Positions 37,441-46,815 of a stretch of DNA of 64,000 bases are shown here, piece by piece. The position numbers and the translations under genes were made by a program. Under the pieces are notes generated by a model. It saw only the letters and a program-made list of their open reading frames with translations, was not told where the DNA came from and made no database searches. The stretch's first letter is position 1. The number at the start of each line of letters is the position of its first letter. The DNA is from Spirosoma montaniterrae (GTDB lineage Bacteria > Bacteroidota > Bacteroidia > Cytophagales > Spirosomataceae): NCBI RefSeq assembly GCF_001988955.1, contig NZ_CP014263.1:3628001-3692000 (forward strand), given 5' to 3'.

Positions 37441-37472
37441 CAAATCTACACGTTAACTCAGGTATCTCTAAA
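37441..37472 (-). promoter_or_regulatory. Predicted promoter of the BrnT-like operon
   Basis: On the minus strand TAGATTTG (37441-37448) matches the Bacteroidota -7 consensus TAnnTTTG. A TTTA at 37469-37472 sits 20 bases upstream, near the usual -33 TTTG place. Transcription would start about 25 bases before the ATG at 37409. Confidence 0.45.
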
Positions 37473-37518
37473 CATCTTCTTCTTTTAGGGAGATATCAAC
37501 GTACCATCTCTAATCCTT

Positions 37519-38028
37519 ATGCGCCAACTTATCTCACTATGCTTACTGCTCGTTGTGTTTCTCACATCCTGCTCAACCACAACCGTTTACATCGTGCGCC
37601 ATGCCGAGAAAGTAGACGAAACCGATTCAACTGACCTGAGTGTGGCTGGGCAACAGCGGGCCGTAGCCCTGGCCGATACACTCGCCAGTCGGGGTATTGA
37701 CTCTATTTTTACAACGCCTTACCGACGCACCCGCCAAACCGCCGAACCGCTGGCCGGGCGGCTGGGACTGCGCATCGCTACCTACCCATCGGCACCAGCC
37801 TCGGCGATTATGAACCGGGTTGGGCGTATCCGCAACAAAACCCTGCTGGTGGTGGGACACAGCAACACTATTCTTGACGTTGCTAAAGGGTTGGGCACCC
37901 GACCTACGCTGCCCAAAATTGAGTCGGGCGACTTCGACAATTTATTCGTGGTGCGCATCCGGCGTGGGCCGTTCAGTAAAAGCGTTGACCTTTCAGAAAA
38001 AACCTACGGCCAACCCACCCGGCCATAG
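37519..38028 (+). CDS. Histidine phosphatase family lipoprotein (SixA-like)
   Basis: 169 residues. Signal peptide II with lipobox (VVFLTSC). The phosphatase core shows the RHG-type motif as YIVRHAEKVD, then DSIFTTPYRRTRQTAEPLA and the second His in LLVVGHSNTILDV. Short members like this dephosphorylate phosphohistidine or small phosphoesters; lipid anchoring places it outside the cytoplasm. The neighbours do not suggest a substrate. Confidence 0.88.
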   Translation: MRQLISLCLLLVVFLTSCSTTTVYIVRHAEKVDETDSTDLSVAGQQRAVALADTLASRGIDSIFTTPYRRTRQTAEPLAGRLGLRIATYPSAPASAIMNRVGRIRNKTLLVVGHSNTILDVAKGLGTRPTLPKIESGDFDNLFVVRIRRGPFSKSVDLSEKTYGQPTRP

Positions 38029-38146
38029 TTGCGCCCAATCTTGCTTCGGCCTACCTTTCGCATCTGAACAGCATAAAACCAACTCATTTCTAACATGGGC
38101 ATAACAGGCGTAGTGGCTTGATTTGCCGATATTTATCCGCCATTCT

Positions 38147-38671
38147 ATGTATCGGCTCACTGTGCTTTTTTTAGGTTTGTTTTTCTTGTCCGGCGTAGTA
38201 TCTGGCAGCGCGCAGGGAATTAAAGCTGTTGAAAAAACGCAGGCTACCCCGCCCGTTTCGGCAAGGCCCATACAGGCGCAGAAATCGACAGTGGCAATGC
38301 CCAATACCTACAAAAAGCGGCAGGTTATGGTGGGTAATGGCGGGGGCGTTACGGGGGGTTCGGTAACGTACTATCTTTTGGAAGATGGCAGACTGTATGG
38401 CAAGCGCAGCCGCGACAAAGGCTACACCTTTATTGGGCAGCAGAAGCCGCTGGCAACAAAACGGGTGTTTGAAACCGTAGAAAGCAAGTGTAGCATCGCT
38501 AAAACGAAATTCGACAAACCGGGTAATATGTATCAGTTTGTAGGCTGGCAGAACGATAAAAAACGCTACCAGGTCACCTGGGCCAAAGGCGATTCGACCG
38601 TGCCGGCCAATTACCCGAAGTTTCACAAGGCGTTTATGAATATGATTCCGGTGGCATCCCGACTGAAGTGA
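38147..38671 (+). CDS. Hypothetical exported protein
   Basis: 174 residues from ATG 38147; a TTG 24 bases earlier would place charged residues ahead of the signal. Signal peptide MYRLTVLFLGLFFLSGVVSG. After a low-complexity stretch comes a domain with MVGNGGGVTGGSVTYYLLED, GRLYGKRSRDKGYTFIGQQK, then KFDKPGNMYQFVGWQNDKKR. Bacteroidota proteins with a similar FAST-like beta layout are common and uncharacterised. Function unknown. It lies 31 bases before the M4 protease gene and may share its transcript. Confidence 0.72.
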   Translation: MYRLTVLFLGLFFLSGVVSGSAQGIKAVEKTQATPPVSARPIQAQKSTVAMPNTYKKRQVMVGNGGGVTGGSVTYYLLEDGRLYGKRSRDKGYTFIGQQKPLATKRVFETVESKCSIAKTKFDKPGNMYQFVGWQNDKKRYQVTWAKGDSTVPANYPKFHKAFMNMIPVASRLK

Positions 38672-38702
38672 GTGCCCTGTAAAGACCTCAATTCGTACTT
38701 AT

Positions 38703-41700
38703 ATGAAACCTTCTCTACTCGCTTTATCGCTGCTTATCACAACGCCGATGCTGGCGCAGCAACCGGTTCCAAAACAGTTTGACCGCAAACTGAAAACCTC
38801 GACCCCATCGGCAGGTTTGGCCGAACGGCTGGGTGCCGTTCGCGTACCAGCTCCGGCAAATCAGAAAGGTCGGCAATCGCTGACGGTGGGCGGAGGTACG
38901 CACCCAACTACTGAGCCGCTGAAGTTACGCATCGTGCGCGATTCGGCTTCCGGGTTGCCCGTATACATTGAACGAACAGGCAAGCCGCGCCCGGCAGACA
39001 ACGCACGGGCGCGGGTATCGGCGGCTGCGGCAGCGTCGGCTACGTTTCAGTTTCTGGGGCAGGTGCGGTCGCTGCTGAAACTCGACCGGCCCGAAGATAA
39101 CTTTACGGTTTCGCGCACCGACGCCGACGAGTTGGGGCAACTGCACGTTCGGCTTATGCAGACGCACCGGGGCTTGCCCGTGCTGGGCCGCGAACTCGTA
39201 GCGCACCTGACCAATGGCGACGTTATGCTGCTGAATGGCCGCTACGAACCACTGCCCGAAAACCTGCCCACCACACCCCGGCTGGCACTGGCCGATGCAT
39301 CGGCGCGGGCGTTGGGCGACGTGCGCCGAACGTCGCGGGTGCGTTCGTTTGGTGATAATCTGCTGGGAATGAAGACATCGGAAGGCGAGTTGTGTGTTTT
39401 CCCCGCTCCGACCGGCGCGAAACTGGCGTATCGGCTGACCGTGCGACCTAATATGCTCGAACGCTGGGAGTATGTAATCGATGCGCAAACCGGCGACGTA
39501 CTCGAAAAACTCGATTACACCTGTTCGCTGGTGCGGAAGAAATTAGCCGACGTTGGCAACACCGACCCGACAACAACGCCCGCTTTGGCTCCGCAGGCTA
39601 CGGGCCGCGACCTCAACGGCGTATCGCGCACGTTTCAGACGCATCAGCAGACGGGTACGTATTATATGATCGACACGTCGCGGCCCATGTTTAAAGCTAA
39701 CACGTCGAAAATGCCGAACGAACCGGTTGGCGCAATCTGGACAGTAGACGCCCGCAAAACGTTTGGCGACAACCAGAAAGTGTACCAGATTACCTCGGCT
39801 ACCAATGCCGACTGGACACCAACGGCAATATCTGCTCATTTCAACGCGGGCGTTGCCTATGAGTATTACCGAACGGTTCATAACCGAAACGCGCTGAACG
39901 GCAAGGGTGAAACCATGATTTCTATCATCAACCTCGTCGATGATGATGGCAGCCCGCTCGACAATGCGTACTGGAACGGTAAAACCATGGCCTATGGCAA
40001 TGGCGACAAGGGATTTAAACCGCTGGCAGGCGCACTCGACGTAACGGGTCACGAAATGACGCACGGCGTTATTCAGAATACCGCCAACCTGCAATACAAA
40101 GACCAATCGGGAGCCATCAATGAATCGTTTGCCGACGTATTCGGCGTTCTGATCGACCGCGACGACTGGACGCTGGGCGAAGACATTGTGAAAACGGCGG
40201 TGTTTCCGTCGGGAGCAATGCGAAGCATGTCGAACCCGAATCAGGGTGGCCCCACCCGCGACCCAAACGGCTACCAGCCCGCCACGATGAATCAGTATGA
40301 AAAAACGACTGAAGACAACGGGGGCGTTCATATCAACAGCGGCATTCCGAACTTCGCATTCTACAAGTTTGCTACGGCTATTGGGAAAGAAAAGGCGGAG
40401 AAGGTGTATTACCGTGCGCTGAGCAATTACCTCGTCAGAACCTCACAGTTTCTGGATTTACGGCTGGCGGTAATTAAATCGGCTACTGACCTCTACGGCG
40501 GCACTGGTGCCGAGGTGACAGCCGCACGGGCCGCGTTCGACGCCGTGGGCATTACCGAAGGTTCGCCAACAACGCCCGGCAAACAACCCGACGTGCCGGT
40601 GGCATCGGGGCAGGATTTGCTGCTGCTGGCCGACGCCGAATCGAAAAAACTCTACTCGACCAACATGGCCGTAACGCCCGCCAAATTCGATCTCAAAAGC
40701 ACGCTCGGTTTAGTGCAGAAACCAAGCGTGACCGACAACGGCCAAACAGCTTATTACGTTACTACCGACAAACGCATCCGGGCCGTAAATCTGGTTGGAA
40801 CGCCCAACGAAACCATCGTGTCGAACGAAACAATCTGGGCCAACGTAGCCATATCGAAAGACGGCACCCGGTTAGCAGCCCTGACCGCCGACCGCGATGC
40901 CAAGATTTACGTCTACAGTTTTGCCAAACGCAAATGGGCTGAATTTGAGTTGTATAACCCTACTTATACCGAAGGCGTCTCGACCGGCGAAGTGCGGTAC
41001 GCCGATTCGTTTGAATGGGATTTTACGGGCGAAAACATCGTGTATGACGCTTACAATGAACTCGCCAACGCCAACGGCGACGCCATCGACTACTGGGACG
41101 TGGGCTTTATTAACGTCTGGAATAATCAGACCGGCGATTTTGCGAAGGGCGACATTGAAAAGCTGTTCGCGAATCTCGATGAAGGCGAAAGCGTGGGCAA
41201 CCCAACATTCTCCAAGAACTCGCCCGATATTCTGGCCTTCGATTACGTAAACGATACCGACGGCACGTATTACGTAGTGGCTACCGACCTCAGCAAAGGC
41301 ACTATTCAGGGTGTATATCGCAACAATACGCTGGGTTTTCCGACCTATTCCCGATTAGACAACAAACTGGTTTTCAGCACCGAATCGTCAAAAACCGAAG
41401 ACATATCAAGTATCAACTTAGCCGCCGACAAAATCACGCCGTCGGGTACGGCAGCGGTGCTGTATACAGGGGCTAAATGGCCGGTCTGGTACACGCAGGC
41501 CACGCGGGTTATTCCGACTCGCACGGCGCAAACCATTACGTTCGACCCGATCACTGACCGCTACAGCAACCAGGGCGATCTAACACTACGGGCTACGGCT
41601 TCGTCGGGGCTGACGGTTGCTTTTTCAGTACGCAGCGGCCCGGCCACACTCAATACGGGTAATGTGCTGAAATTCACGGGTGCCGGTGCCGTAACGATAC

Positions 41701-42038
41701 GCGCTTCGCAGGAGGGCAGCAGCCTGTTTTTTGCCGCTACGCCCGTTGACCGCACCTTTCAGGTACTCACCGTAACGGGTCTCGAACCCGCCTGGTCCGA
41801 CGCGATGGTCGTGTATCCCAACCCCGCCCAAACCAGCCTGACCGTTGAACTGCCCGCTACCGAAACGCTCGAAAACCTGTCACTCCGAACCCTTGGCGGA
41901 GCCAGCGTAGCACAACCGGCGTTTCGGCCACGGCAACGCACGGCTACGGTCGAAATCGGCCATCTGCCTAAGGGCATGTATCTGTTGCAGGTACAAACGC
42001 CTACAGGCACAGCCCAGCGAAAGGTGGTAAAAGAATGA
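38703..42038 (+). CDS. Thermolysin-family (M4) metalloprotease with T9SS tail
   Basis: 1111 residues. Signal peptide (MKPSLLALSLLITTPMLAQ), an FTP propeptide domain (LGQLHVRLMQTHRGLPVLGR; VIDAQTGDVLEKL), then the peptidase: zinc motif HEMTH at 450-454 and the downstream NESFAD Glu near 474; GVHINSGIPNFAFYKFA follows. After the catalytic part (to about 630) lies a WD40/PD40-like propeller region, a cadherin-like segment (ITFDPITDRYSNQGDLTL), and a type IX sorting domain (VVYPNPAQTSLTVEL, last 85 residues). A secreted or cell-surface endopeptidase that probably feeds protein nutrition. It overlaps the DUF1345 gene by four bases. Confidence 0.93.
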   Translation: MKPSLLALSLLITTPMLAQQPVPKQFDRKLKTSTPSAGLAERLGAVRVPAPANQKGRQSLTVGGGTHPTTEPLKLRIVRDSASGLPVYIERTGKPRPADNARARVSAAAAASATFQFLGQVRSLLKLDRPEDNFTVSRTDADELGQLHVRLMQTHRGLPVLGRELVAHLTNGDVMLLNGRYEPLPENLPTTPRLALADASARALGDVRRTSRVRSFGDNLLGMKTSEGELCVFPAPTGAKLAYRLTVRPNMLERWEYVIDAQTGDVLEKLDYTCSLVRKKLADVGNTDPTTTPALAPQATGRDLNGVSRTFQTHQQTGTYYMIDTSRPMFKANTSKMPNEPVGAIWTVDARKTFGDNQKVYQITSATNADWTPTAISAHFNAGVAYEYYRTVHNRNALNGKGETMISIINLVDDDGSPLDNAYWNGKTMAYGNGDKGFKPLAGALDVTGHEMTHGVIQNTANLQYKDQSGAINESFADVFGVLIDRDDWTLGEDIVKTAVFPSGAMRSMSNPNQGGPTRDPNGYQPATMNQYEKTTEDNGGVHINSGIPNFAFYKFATAIGKEKAEKVYYRALSNYLVRTSQFLDLRLAVIKSATDLYGGTGAEVTAARAAFDAVGITEGSPTTPGKQPDVPVASGQDLLLLADAESKKLYSTNMAVTPAKFDLKSTLGLVQKPSVTDNGQTAYYVTTDKRIRAVNLVGTPNETIVSNETIWANVAISKDGTRLAALTADRDAKIYVYSFAKRKWAEFELYNPTYTEGVSTGEVRYADSFEWDFTGENIVYDAYNELANANGDAIDYWDVGFINVWNNQTGDFAKGDIEKLFANLDEGESVGNPTFSKNSPDILAFDYVNDTDGTYYVVATDLSKGTIQGVYRNNTLGFPTYSRLDNKLVFSTESSKTEDISSINLAADKITPSGTAAVLYTGAKWPVWYTQATRVIPTRTAQTITFDPITDRYSNQGDLTLRATASSGLTVAFSVRSGPATLNTGNVLKFTGAGAVTIRASQEGSSLFFAATPVDRTFQVLTVTGLEPAWSDAMVVYPNPAQTSLTVELPATETLENLSLRTLGGASVAQPAFRPRQRTATVEIGHLPKGMYLLQVQTPTGTAQRKVVKE

Positions 42039-42694
42039 ACCGTTTATTCCTCACCATTAGTCGGTTCGATGCCAATCATCGGCTGCTGGTGGCCTTGTGC
42101 GTTGCGACCGTAGCGTTCCTGTGTGTGCCGGTATCATTCAGCACACCCGCCCACCTGACCGTTGTTTGGATTGCCTATGCGCAGGCCGTGTTATTCTTGA
42201 TGTGGGTTTCGATTATTGTCGCACATCCGCGCGATCTGCCCCGCCTGTCGCGCATTCAGGATTCGAGCCGGATGCTGATTCTGGCCTTTGTGGTAGCTGC
42301 GGCTGTAGCGAGTTTATTCGCTGTCATTCTTTTGCTCGACCGCATGACACTGGAACACCGAACCCTTTACATTATGCTGGCGGTGCTGGCCGTAGCGAGC
42401 GCGTGGGTACTGGTACATACCGTATTTACGATGCGATACGCACACCTCTACTACGGCAACGATCCAAAGCAGACCAAACGCCCCGGCGGGCTGGATTTTC
42501 CGCACGAACCCGAACCCGACTATCTTGATTTCGCCTATTTCTCGTTCGTCATCGGCATGACCAGTCAGGTTTCCGACGTGGCCGTTGGTTCCAAAGCCAT
42601 GCGTCGAACGGCGTTGGTGCATGGGCTGTTATCGTTTGGCTTCAACGCCATCATTATCGCCCTGACCATCAGCGGTCTTTCTTCGATGCTTTAG
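42035..42694 (+). CDS. DUF1345 membrane protein
   Basis: 219 residues with five or six hydrophobic helices (VALCVATVAFLCVPV; LTVVWIAYAQAVLFLMWVSI; FVVAAAVASLFAVILLL). The family hallmark is the conserved C-terminal block YLDFAYFSFVIGMTSQVSDV followed by AMRRTALVHGLLSF. Function of the family is unknown. Its start overlaps the protease stop (ATGA), so the two genes are cotranscribed, though no functional link is obvious. Confidence 0.88.
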   Translation: MNRLFLTISRFDANHRLLVALCVATVAFLCVPVSFSTPAHLTVVWIAYAQAVLFLMWVSIIVAHPRDLPRLSRIQDSSRMLILAFVVAAAVASLFAVILLLDRMTLEHRTLYIMLAVLAVASAWVLVHTVFTMRYAHLYYGNDPKQTKRPGGLDFPHEPEPDYLDFAYFSFVIGMTSQVSDVAVGSKAMRRTALVHGLLSFGFNAIIIALTISGLSSML

Positions 42695-42851
42695 CCGGTT
42701 GCCGCCGTGCTTTTTCGGCCTGCTCTTTTTCGTAGTCTTCGCGCTGCCGCTTATCGGAGAGAAGGGTGCGGTACAGCCCGTTCAGGACATAAATATCATC
42801 GACCTCATCAATGAGCCGATGCAACTGTTCGCGAACCTGGTTAATGTTCAT
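42669..42851 (-). CDS. Small hypothetical protein
   Basis: 60 residues, MNINQVREQLHRLIDEVDDI followed by YVLNGLYRTLLSDKRQRED and a Lys-rich tail (EKARRQPAKASKKDR). It reads as two charged helices and could be an antitoxin-like or addiction-module fragment, as short Bacteroidota proteins with this opening often sit beside a small toxin gene; none is seen here. It overlaps the end of the DUF1345 gene by 26 bases on the opposite strand. Confidence 0.5.
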   Translation of the reverse strand: MNINQVREQLHRLIDEVDDIYVLNGLYRTLLSDKRQREDYEKEQAEKARRQPAKASKKDR

Positions 42852-42909
42852 AATCGTATAACAAAATCTGTGTTCATCCGTGCCATCCGTCCAATCCGTG
42901 TTCCATCAA

Positions 42910-44145
42910 TCAATGAAAAAAGAAATAACCCAGTGCGATACCGGCCAGCACACCCACGAAATCGGCAAACAGACCATACGGAATGGCATAGCGCGTGTTG
43001 CGAATACCCACCGACCCAAAATACAGGGCTACGATGTAGAACGTGGTATCGGCTGACCCCTGAAAAATACACACTAACCGCCCCACAAATGAGTCGGGAC
43101 CGAACTGCTTCATGGCGTCGATCATCAGGGCGCGGGCACCGGAGCCGCTCAGCGGTTTCATCAGGGCTACGGGCAGGGCGTCGGTAAAGTCAGTGTTCAT
43201 ACCCGTTAGCCCGAAGAGGTATTTCAGCCCACCCACCAGCGCATCCATGGCCCCGGCATTGCGAAAGGCACCAATTGCCACGAGCATGCCCACTAAGTAC
43301 GGAATGATGCGCACCGACGTGTCGAAACCACCCTTCGCGCCTTCGATGAACGTCTCAAAAATCGGGACTTTTTTGCGGAGTGCGCCCAGCAGAAATGCCA
43401 CCACGATAATCATCAGAATCAGGTTGCCAACTACCTTCGAGATCATTTCGATTTCTTCTTTCGGTTTGCCCGACAGCCACCATAACGCCAGTACCAGAAA
43501 GCCCGTGATGCCACCTAACCAGCCCAACACCGTGGTATTGAGCAGGTTGATGCGTTGTTTCAACCCAACTGCCACCAGCGCGACTACCGTGGTTACGTAA
43601 GTGCCGATCACACACGGAATGAATACGTCCGACGGGTTTTGCGCTCCCAGAATGGCCCGTTGCGCCAGAATACTAAGCGGAATGATGGTCAGGCCCGACG
43701 TATGCAGCACCAGAAACATGATCTGGGCGTTGGAAGCGGCCTCTTTGCTGGGGTTCAGTTCCTGCAAACTCGCCATCGCTTTCAGGCCAAAGGGCGTAGC
43801 GGCATTGTCGAGACCGAGCATGTTGGCCGAAAAATTCATAATCATCTGGCCGTTGGCGGGGTGATCTTTCGGCACTTCGGGAAAGAGTTTATTGAAAAAC
43901 GGGCCAATGATTCGGGCCAGAAAATTAATGGCTCCGGCTTTCTCCCCCACGTTGAGCAGGCCCAGAAAGAACGTCATCACACCCGCTAATGGCAGGGCAA
44001 TGTCCATCACAGCCACTTTCGAGGAGTCGAACAGCCCTTCGACTATTATTTTGAAAATCTCGGTGTCGCCAAAGACAATCAGCTTGACCAGCGCGACCAC
44101 AAAAGCAATCAGAAAAAAAGCAACCCAGATGTAGTTCAGAGCCAT
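42910..44145 (-). CDS. Gate-domain (SpmA/SpmB-like) membrane protein
   Basis: 411 residues, about ten hydrophobic helices, with two nucleoside-recognition (Gate) halves: the first like SpmA (ALPLAGVMTFFLGLLNVGEK; MNFSANMLGLDNAATPFGLK), the second like SpmB (IRIIPYLVGMLVAIGAFRNA; PLSGSGARALMIDAMKQFGP; GSADTTFYIVALYFGSVGIR). In sporulating bacteria these are two separate spore maturation proteins; in Bacteroidota the fused form is normal and not linked to spores. Transport or channel role unknown. Confidence 0.88.
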   Translation of the reverse strand: MALNYIWVAFFLIAFVVALVKLIVFGDTEIFKIIVEGLFDSSKVAVMDIALPLAGVMTFFLGLLNVGEKAGAINFLARIIGPFFNKLFPEVPKDHPANGQMIMNFSANMLGLDNAATPFGLKAMASLQELNPSKEAASNAQIMFLVLHTSGLTIIPLSILAQRAILGAQNPSDVFIPCVIGTYVTTVVALVAVGLKQRINLLNTTVLGWLGGITGFLVLALWWLSGKPKEEIEMISKVVGNLILMIIVVAFLLGALRKKVPIFETFIEGAKGGFDTSVRIIPYLVGMLVAIGAFRNAGAMDALVGGLKYLFGLTGMNTDFTDALPVALMKPLSGSGARALMIDAMKQFGPDSFVGRLVCIFQGSADTTFYIVALYFGSVGIRNTRYAIPYGLFADFVGVLAGIALGYFFFH

Positions 44146-44175
44146 GTTACCGGCAGTTTCGTTTTATTTTGCGGC

Positions 44176-44925
44176 ATGAAGATGGTAAAAAAAGTGGTTG
44201 TTACACAGAGATACGCGGAGACTACACAGAGATACACGGAGGTTTTCAAGCGTTTCTTCTCTGTGTATCCCTGTGTAATCTCCGTGTATCTCTGTGTAAC
44301 AAACCTACACGCCCAATCCCTCGAAGCCGCCATGCAAAAGCAGGGATTAGTGGACGTACAAAAAGTTGACGCCACTATTCTGGTTGACCTGAAATATTCG
44401 ACCACCGATAATTTCGTCGGGAAAGACGTGTACGGCGACCTGACGCGGGCCTATCTGCAACCCGTGGCTACCCAGAAACTGGCCCGTGCCAGCCGTGCGT
44501 TGCAGGCGAAATACCCCAATCTGCGGCTGTTGGTCTATGACGCGGCCCGCCCCCGCGCGGCCCAGTGGAATCTCTGGAATGCCCTGCCCAACCTCTCCGA
44601 AAGCGAACGCCGGAAATACGTAGCCGACCCACGTCAGGGATCGATTCATAACTACGGTTGCGCCGTTGACCTGACCGTGGCTACCAAAGACGGGAAGCCG
44701 TTGGACATGGGTACGAAATACGATTACTTCGGCGAGTTGGCGTACCCGTCGGAAGAAGCCCGTTTATTGAAAGCGGGAAAACTAACGAAGCAGCAAATCG
44801 ACAATCGGCGCATCCTGCGAACGGCCATGCACGAAGGCGGTTTCAGCCACATCGAATACGAGTGGTGGCATTTCAACGCACTGGCCCGCAGCAAAGCCAA
44901 AATGATGTTCAGAATTGTAGACTGA
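44176..44925 (+). CDS. D-alanyl-D-alanine dipeptidase (VanX-like, M15)
   Basis: 249 residues. The catalytic domain starts near 52 (SLEAAMQKQGLVDVQKV), with SIHNYGCAVDL at 156-166 (zinc His158, Asp165), and HIEYEWWHFNA with Glu229 and His232. It cleaves D-Ala-D-Ala or other LD/DL dipeptides of cell-wall turnover. Residues 9-42 are encoded by a roughly 101-base inverted repeat; its right arm codes for the hydrophobic stretch FFSVYPCVISVYLCV that ends in NLHAQ, so the repeat seems to supply the signal peptide. If the real start were the ATG for MQKQ at 44331, the enzyme would be cytoplasmic. Confidence 0.87.
   Translation: MKMVKKVVVTQRYAETTQRYTEVFKRFFSVYPCVISVYLCVTNLHAQSLEAAMQKQGLVDVQKVDATILVDLKYSTTDNFVGKDVYGDLTRAYLQPVATQKLARASRALQAKYPNLRLLVYDAARPRAAQWNLWNALPNLSESERRKYVADPRQGSIHNYGCAVDLTVATKDGKPLDMGTKYDYFGELAYPSEEARLLKAGKLTKQQIDNRRILRTAMHEGGFSHIEYEWWHFNALARSKAKMMFRIVD
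44200..44300. repeat. Imperfect inverted repeat of about 40-bp arms inside the dipeptidase 5' end
   Basis: The left arm from 44200 (GTTACACAGAGATACGCGGA...) and the right arm ending at 44300 (...TCCGTGTATCTCTGTGTAAC) are complements with a few mismatches; each arm also contains an internal near-direct repeat of ACACAGAGATACACGG. The element lies fully within the reading frame, codons 9-42. The sequence is of the kind usually found between genes. Confidence 0.88.
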
Positions 44926-45146
44926 TCGCTGGTTGTTTAGAAGTTGTTGACCGTTAAGGGTTAGCTATTGCAACTGAATCGCATATCGTATAAACACTAA
45001 ACTCTCAACATATACCGTTATACATTATATGATATATGAATAATATGATAAAATATAATATTTATTCCTTATTGATAATCAGCAATTTACATTTTGAATT
45101 TATTTGTCAACGAATTAATACATAAATTCTTAATATAGACTATTTG

Positions 45147-45196
45147 ATTAACGGATAAAGTTTTGCTTCAAAGAAAGCAAAACTTTATCCGTTAAT
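45147..45196. repeat. Perfect 22-bp inverted repeat directly before the toxin-like lipoprotein start
   Basis: Arms 45147-45168 (ATTAACGGATAAAGTTTTGC...) and 45175-45196 with a 6-nt loop (CAAAGA). The right arm ends four bases before the ATG at 45201, so in the mRNA the stem would occupy the space used by the ribosome. It could be a terminator for upstream transcription, an operator or a translational block. The 220 bases upstream (44926-45146) are AT-rich and hold no gene or other recognised signal. Confidence 0.88.
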
Positions 45197-45200
45197 TTTT

Positions 45201-46757
45201 ATGAAACACCGCATACCAAGTATCTTACTTGTAGTTCTTGCCGTTCTGCTTGTGCAGTGGTCTTGCCGAAGCGAACGCGACAATCTCGTCCAGCCCGTAC
45301 CGCCCGACCTCAGCATCGAGGAAGCCAAAAGCTGGTTCACCAACCAGCCTTCTAATGCCCGGCAGGCTGCATCGAAAAGCAACATAATCCGCAACGAGTA
45401 CTGGAGTGCAGCCCAGAAGCTCAATTTTACCAACGGATGGCCGGTAGTAGTAGTACCGCTAACTTACAACTACGACCACGCTATGGCCTTTCAAAATATC
45501 AAGCCTGGCTCGGCAGCCCGGCTTAAAAAGGAAGACTTTGAGGTTCAGAAGAAGTTGCTGGTCTACAAAGACCCCAAAGGCAACATGCTGGCCGATGTCA
45601 TCGTGATTATCCCTACGGATGATAACCGCCGAAAAAACAAAAAAGTAAAAGGCGACGATTTTGACGGCTACGTGCTGGCCTACGACCGAACCGAGACTAA
45701 GTACCTCGGTGGCTGGATTTACCAGAATGGTAAAGCTAAACGCCGGGAAATCCTTAAAGATAACAAAGGCGGTCGATTAGCCGGTACAATGGGCGACTGC
45801 GACATTCTGGTTTATAAAAACGCAGGCGGGCAACAGGCCGCTAAAGTAGGCGGTGGCGACACGGGCGGAAGTGGTCCGGTTCAGGGTTTCTACGATGGAG
45901 GGGGTACGTACTGGCAGTTAGATCAGGTTATATCAGCGGATTGCGCGGGCGGCAACAATGGCACCGGTAATTTTCCCATGCCCAGCCCCAGTACACCCAG
46001 CGCAGGCGACCCAGCCTGGATTTGGAACCTGCCGGTTATAGGCGGTGGCGGTCTGGACGGCGGCAATGGTAACCCGTCTCCTACGCCCATCATGATTGGC
46101 GATGATGGGCTTATTGGAGCAAGTTTTGTAGATCGTTTCTTCTATGATATGGAACAAAATCGGGGTATATTCTTTTCAAATGAAGAAAAAAACATCATTC
46201 GTGAATCATTTGGTTACGTATGGTCGGACATAGTGGAATATGTTGACGCGACTGGTGATAAACCAATGCTCATTGATGGAGGACCAGGTCCATGGGATAG
46301 ATTTGTTAACTGGTTATGGGACAGTTTTTTCTTTGATACAGGCGATATTCTCCCCAGTTCGTTTGTGTTTTATGAACATCCTCAAATTAACACACTACAA
46401 ACCGCTATCACTACCGATGTAATTGTGTCTCTCTTTGATGGGCAAGTTGGGGGCGGGTACAGACAGTTCTCTTTTAATGTAGAAGTACAGCTTCCAAAAG
46501 GTCAACTCAGCAATGGCGGGTATATGACAGCGCAAATAGCACAACGTACGGCTGCTGTTTTTCTAAATCTTTCTATTAGAAAAGTTCAATCGTCTAATGC
46601 CAAAAGACTTCAACCCTTGGTTGATTTTGATTCACAAATCAAAAAAGGCTTGCTGGCACAGTTTAGGTTGCTTGCAAAAACACGTAGATTATATGGTGAA
46701 GCTTTCATTCCGCCGGTAACAAGTGGAATTCCTTCGCACCCTGCTCAATTCAAATAA
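45201..46757 (+). CDS. Lipoprotein with variable C-terminus, candidate polymorphic toxin
   Basis: 518 residues, function unknown. A signal peptide II (MKHRIPSILLVVLAVLLVQW then SC) anchors it. About 30-220 is a conserved-looking domain (IEEAKSWFTNQPSNAR; ADVIVIIPTDDNRRKNKKVK; YLGGWIYQNGKAKRREIL). A Gly-rich hinge follows (GPVQGFYDGGGTYWQLDQV, AGDPAWIWNLP, MIGDDGLIGASFVDRFFYDM), up to about residue 325. The rest is unlike anything recognised. The same hinge reappears at 47660-47960 joined to a completely different C-terminus with a zincin motif. This conserved-N, hinge, variable-C layout plus a small downstream gene is the pattern of polymorphic toxins. Confidence 0.65.
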   Translation: MKHRIPSILLVVLAVLLVQWSCRSERDNLVQPVPPDLSIEEAKSWFTNQPSNARQAASKSNIIRNEYWSAAQKLNFTNGWPVVVVPLTYNYDHAMAFQNIKPGSAARLKKEDFEVQKKLLVYKDPKGNMLADVIVIIPTDDNRRKNKKVKGDDFDGYVLAYDRTETKYLGGWIYQNGKAKRREILKDNKGGRLAGTMGDCDILVYKNAGGQQAAKVGGGDTGGSGPVQGFYDGGGTYWQLDQVISADCAGGNNGTGNFPMPSPSTPSAGDPAWIWNLPVIGGGGLDGGNGNPSPTPIMIGDDGLIGASFVDRFFYDMEQNRGIFFSNEEKNIIRESFGYVWSDIVEYVDATGDKPMLIDGGPGPWDRFVNWLWDSFFFDTGDILPSSFVFYEHPQINTLQTAITTDVIVSLFDGQVGGGYRQFSFNVEVQLPKGQLSNGGYMTAQIAQRTAAVFLNLSIRKVQSSNAKRLQPLVDFDSQIKKGLLAQFRLLAKTRRLYGEAFIPPVTSGIPSHPAQFK

Positions 46758-46815
46758 ATAGTAATTGTGTGAACCAATGGTTAACGTTGGTTCACACAAT
46801 CCATTCAAGATTTAT

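Noticed and set aside
44136..44405. Minus-strand frame over the start of the dipeptidase gene
   Set aside because: It reads through the inverted repeat, which is open on both strands because of its symmetry. No family motif is present.
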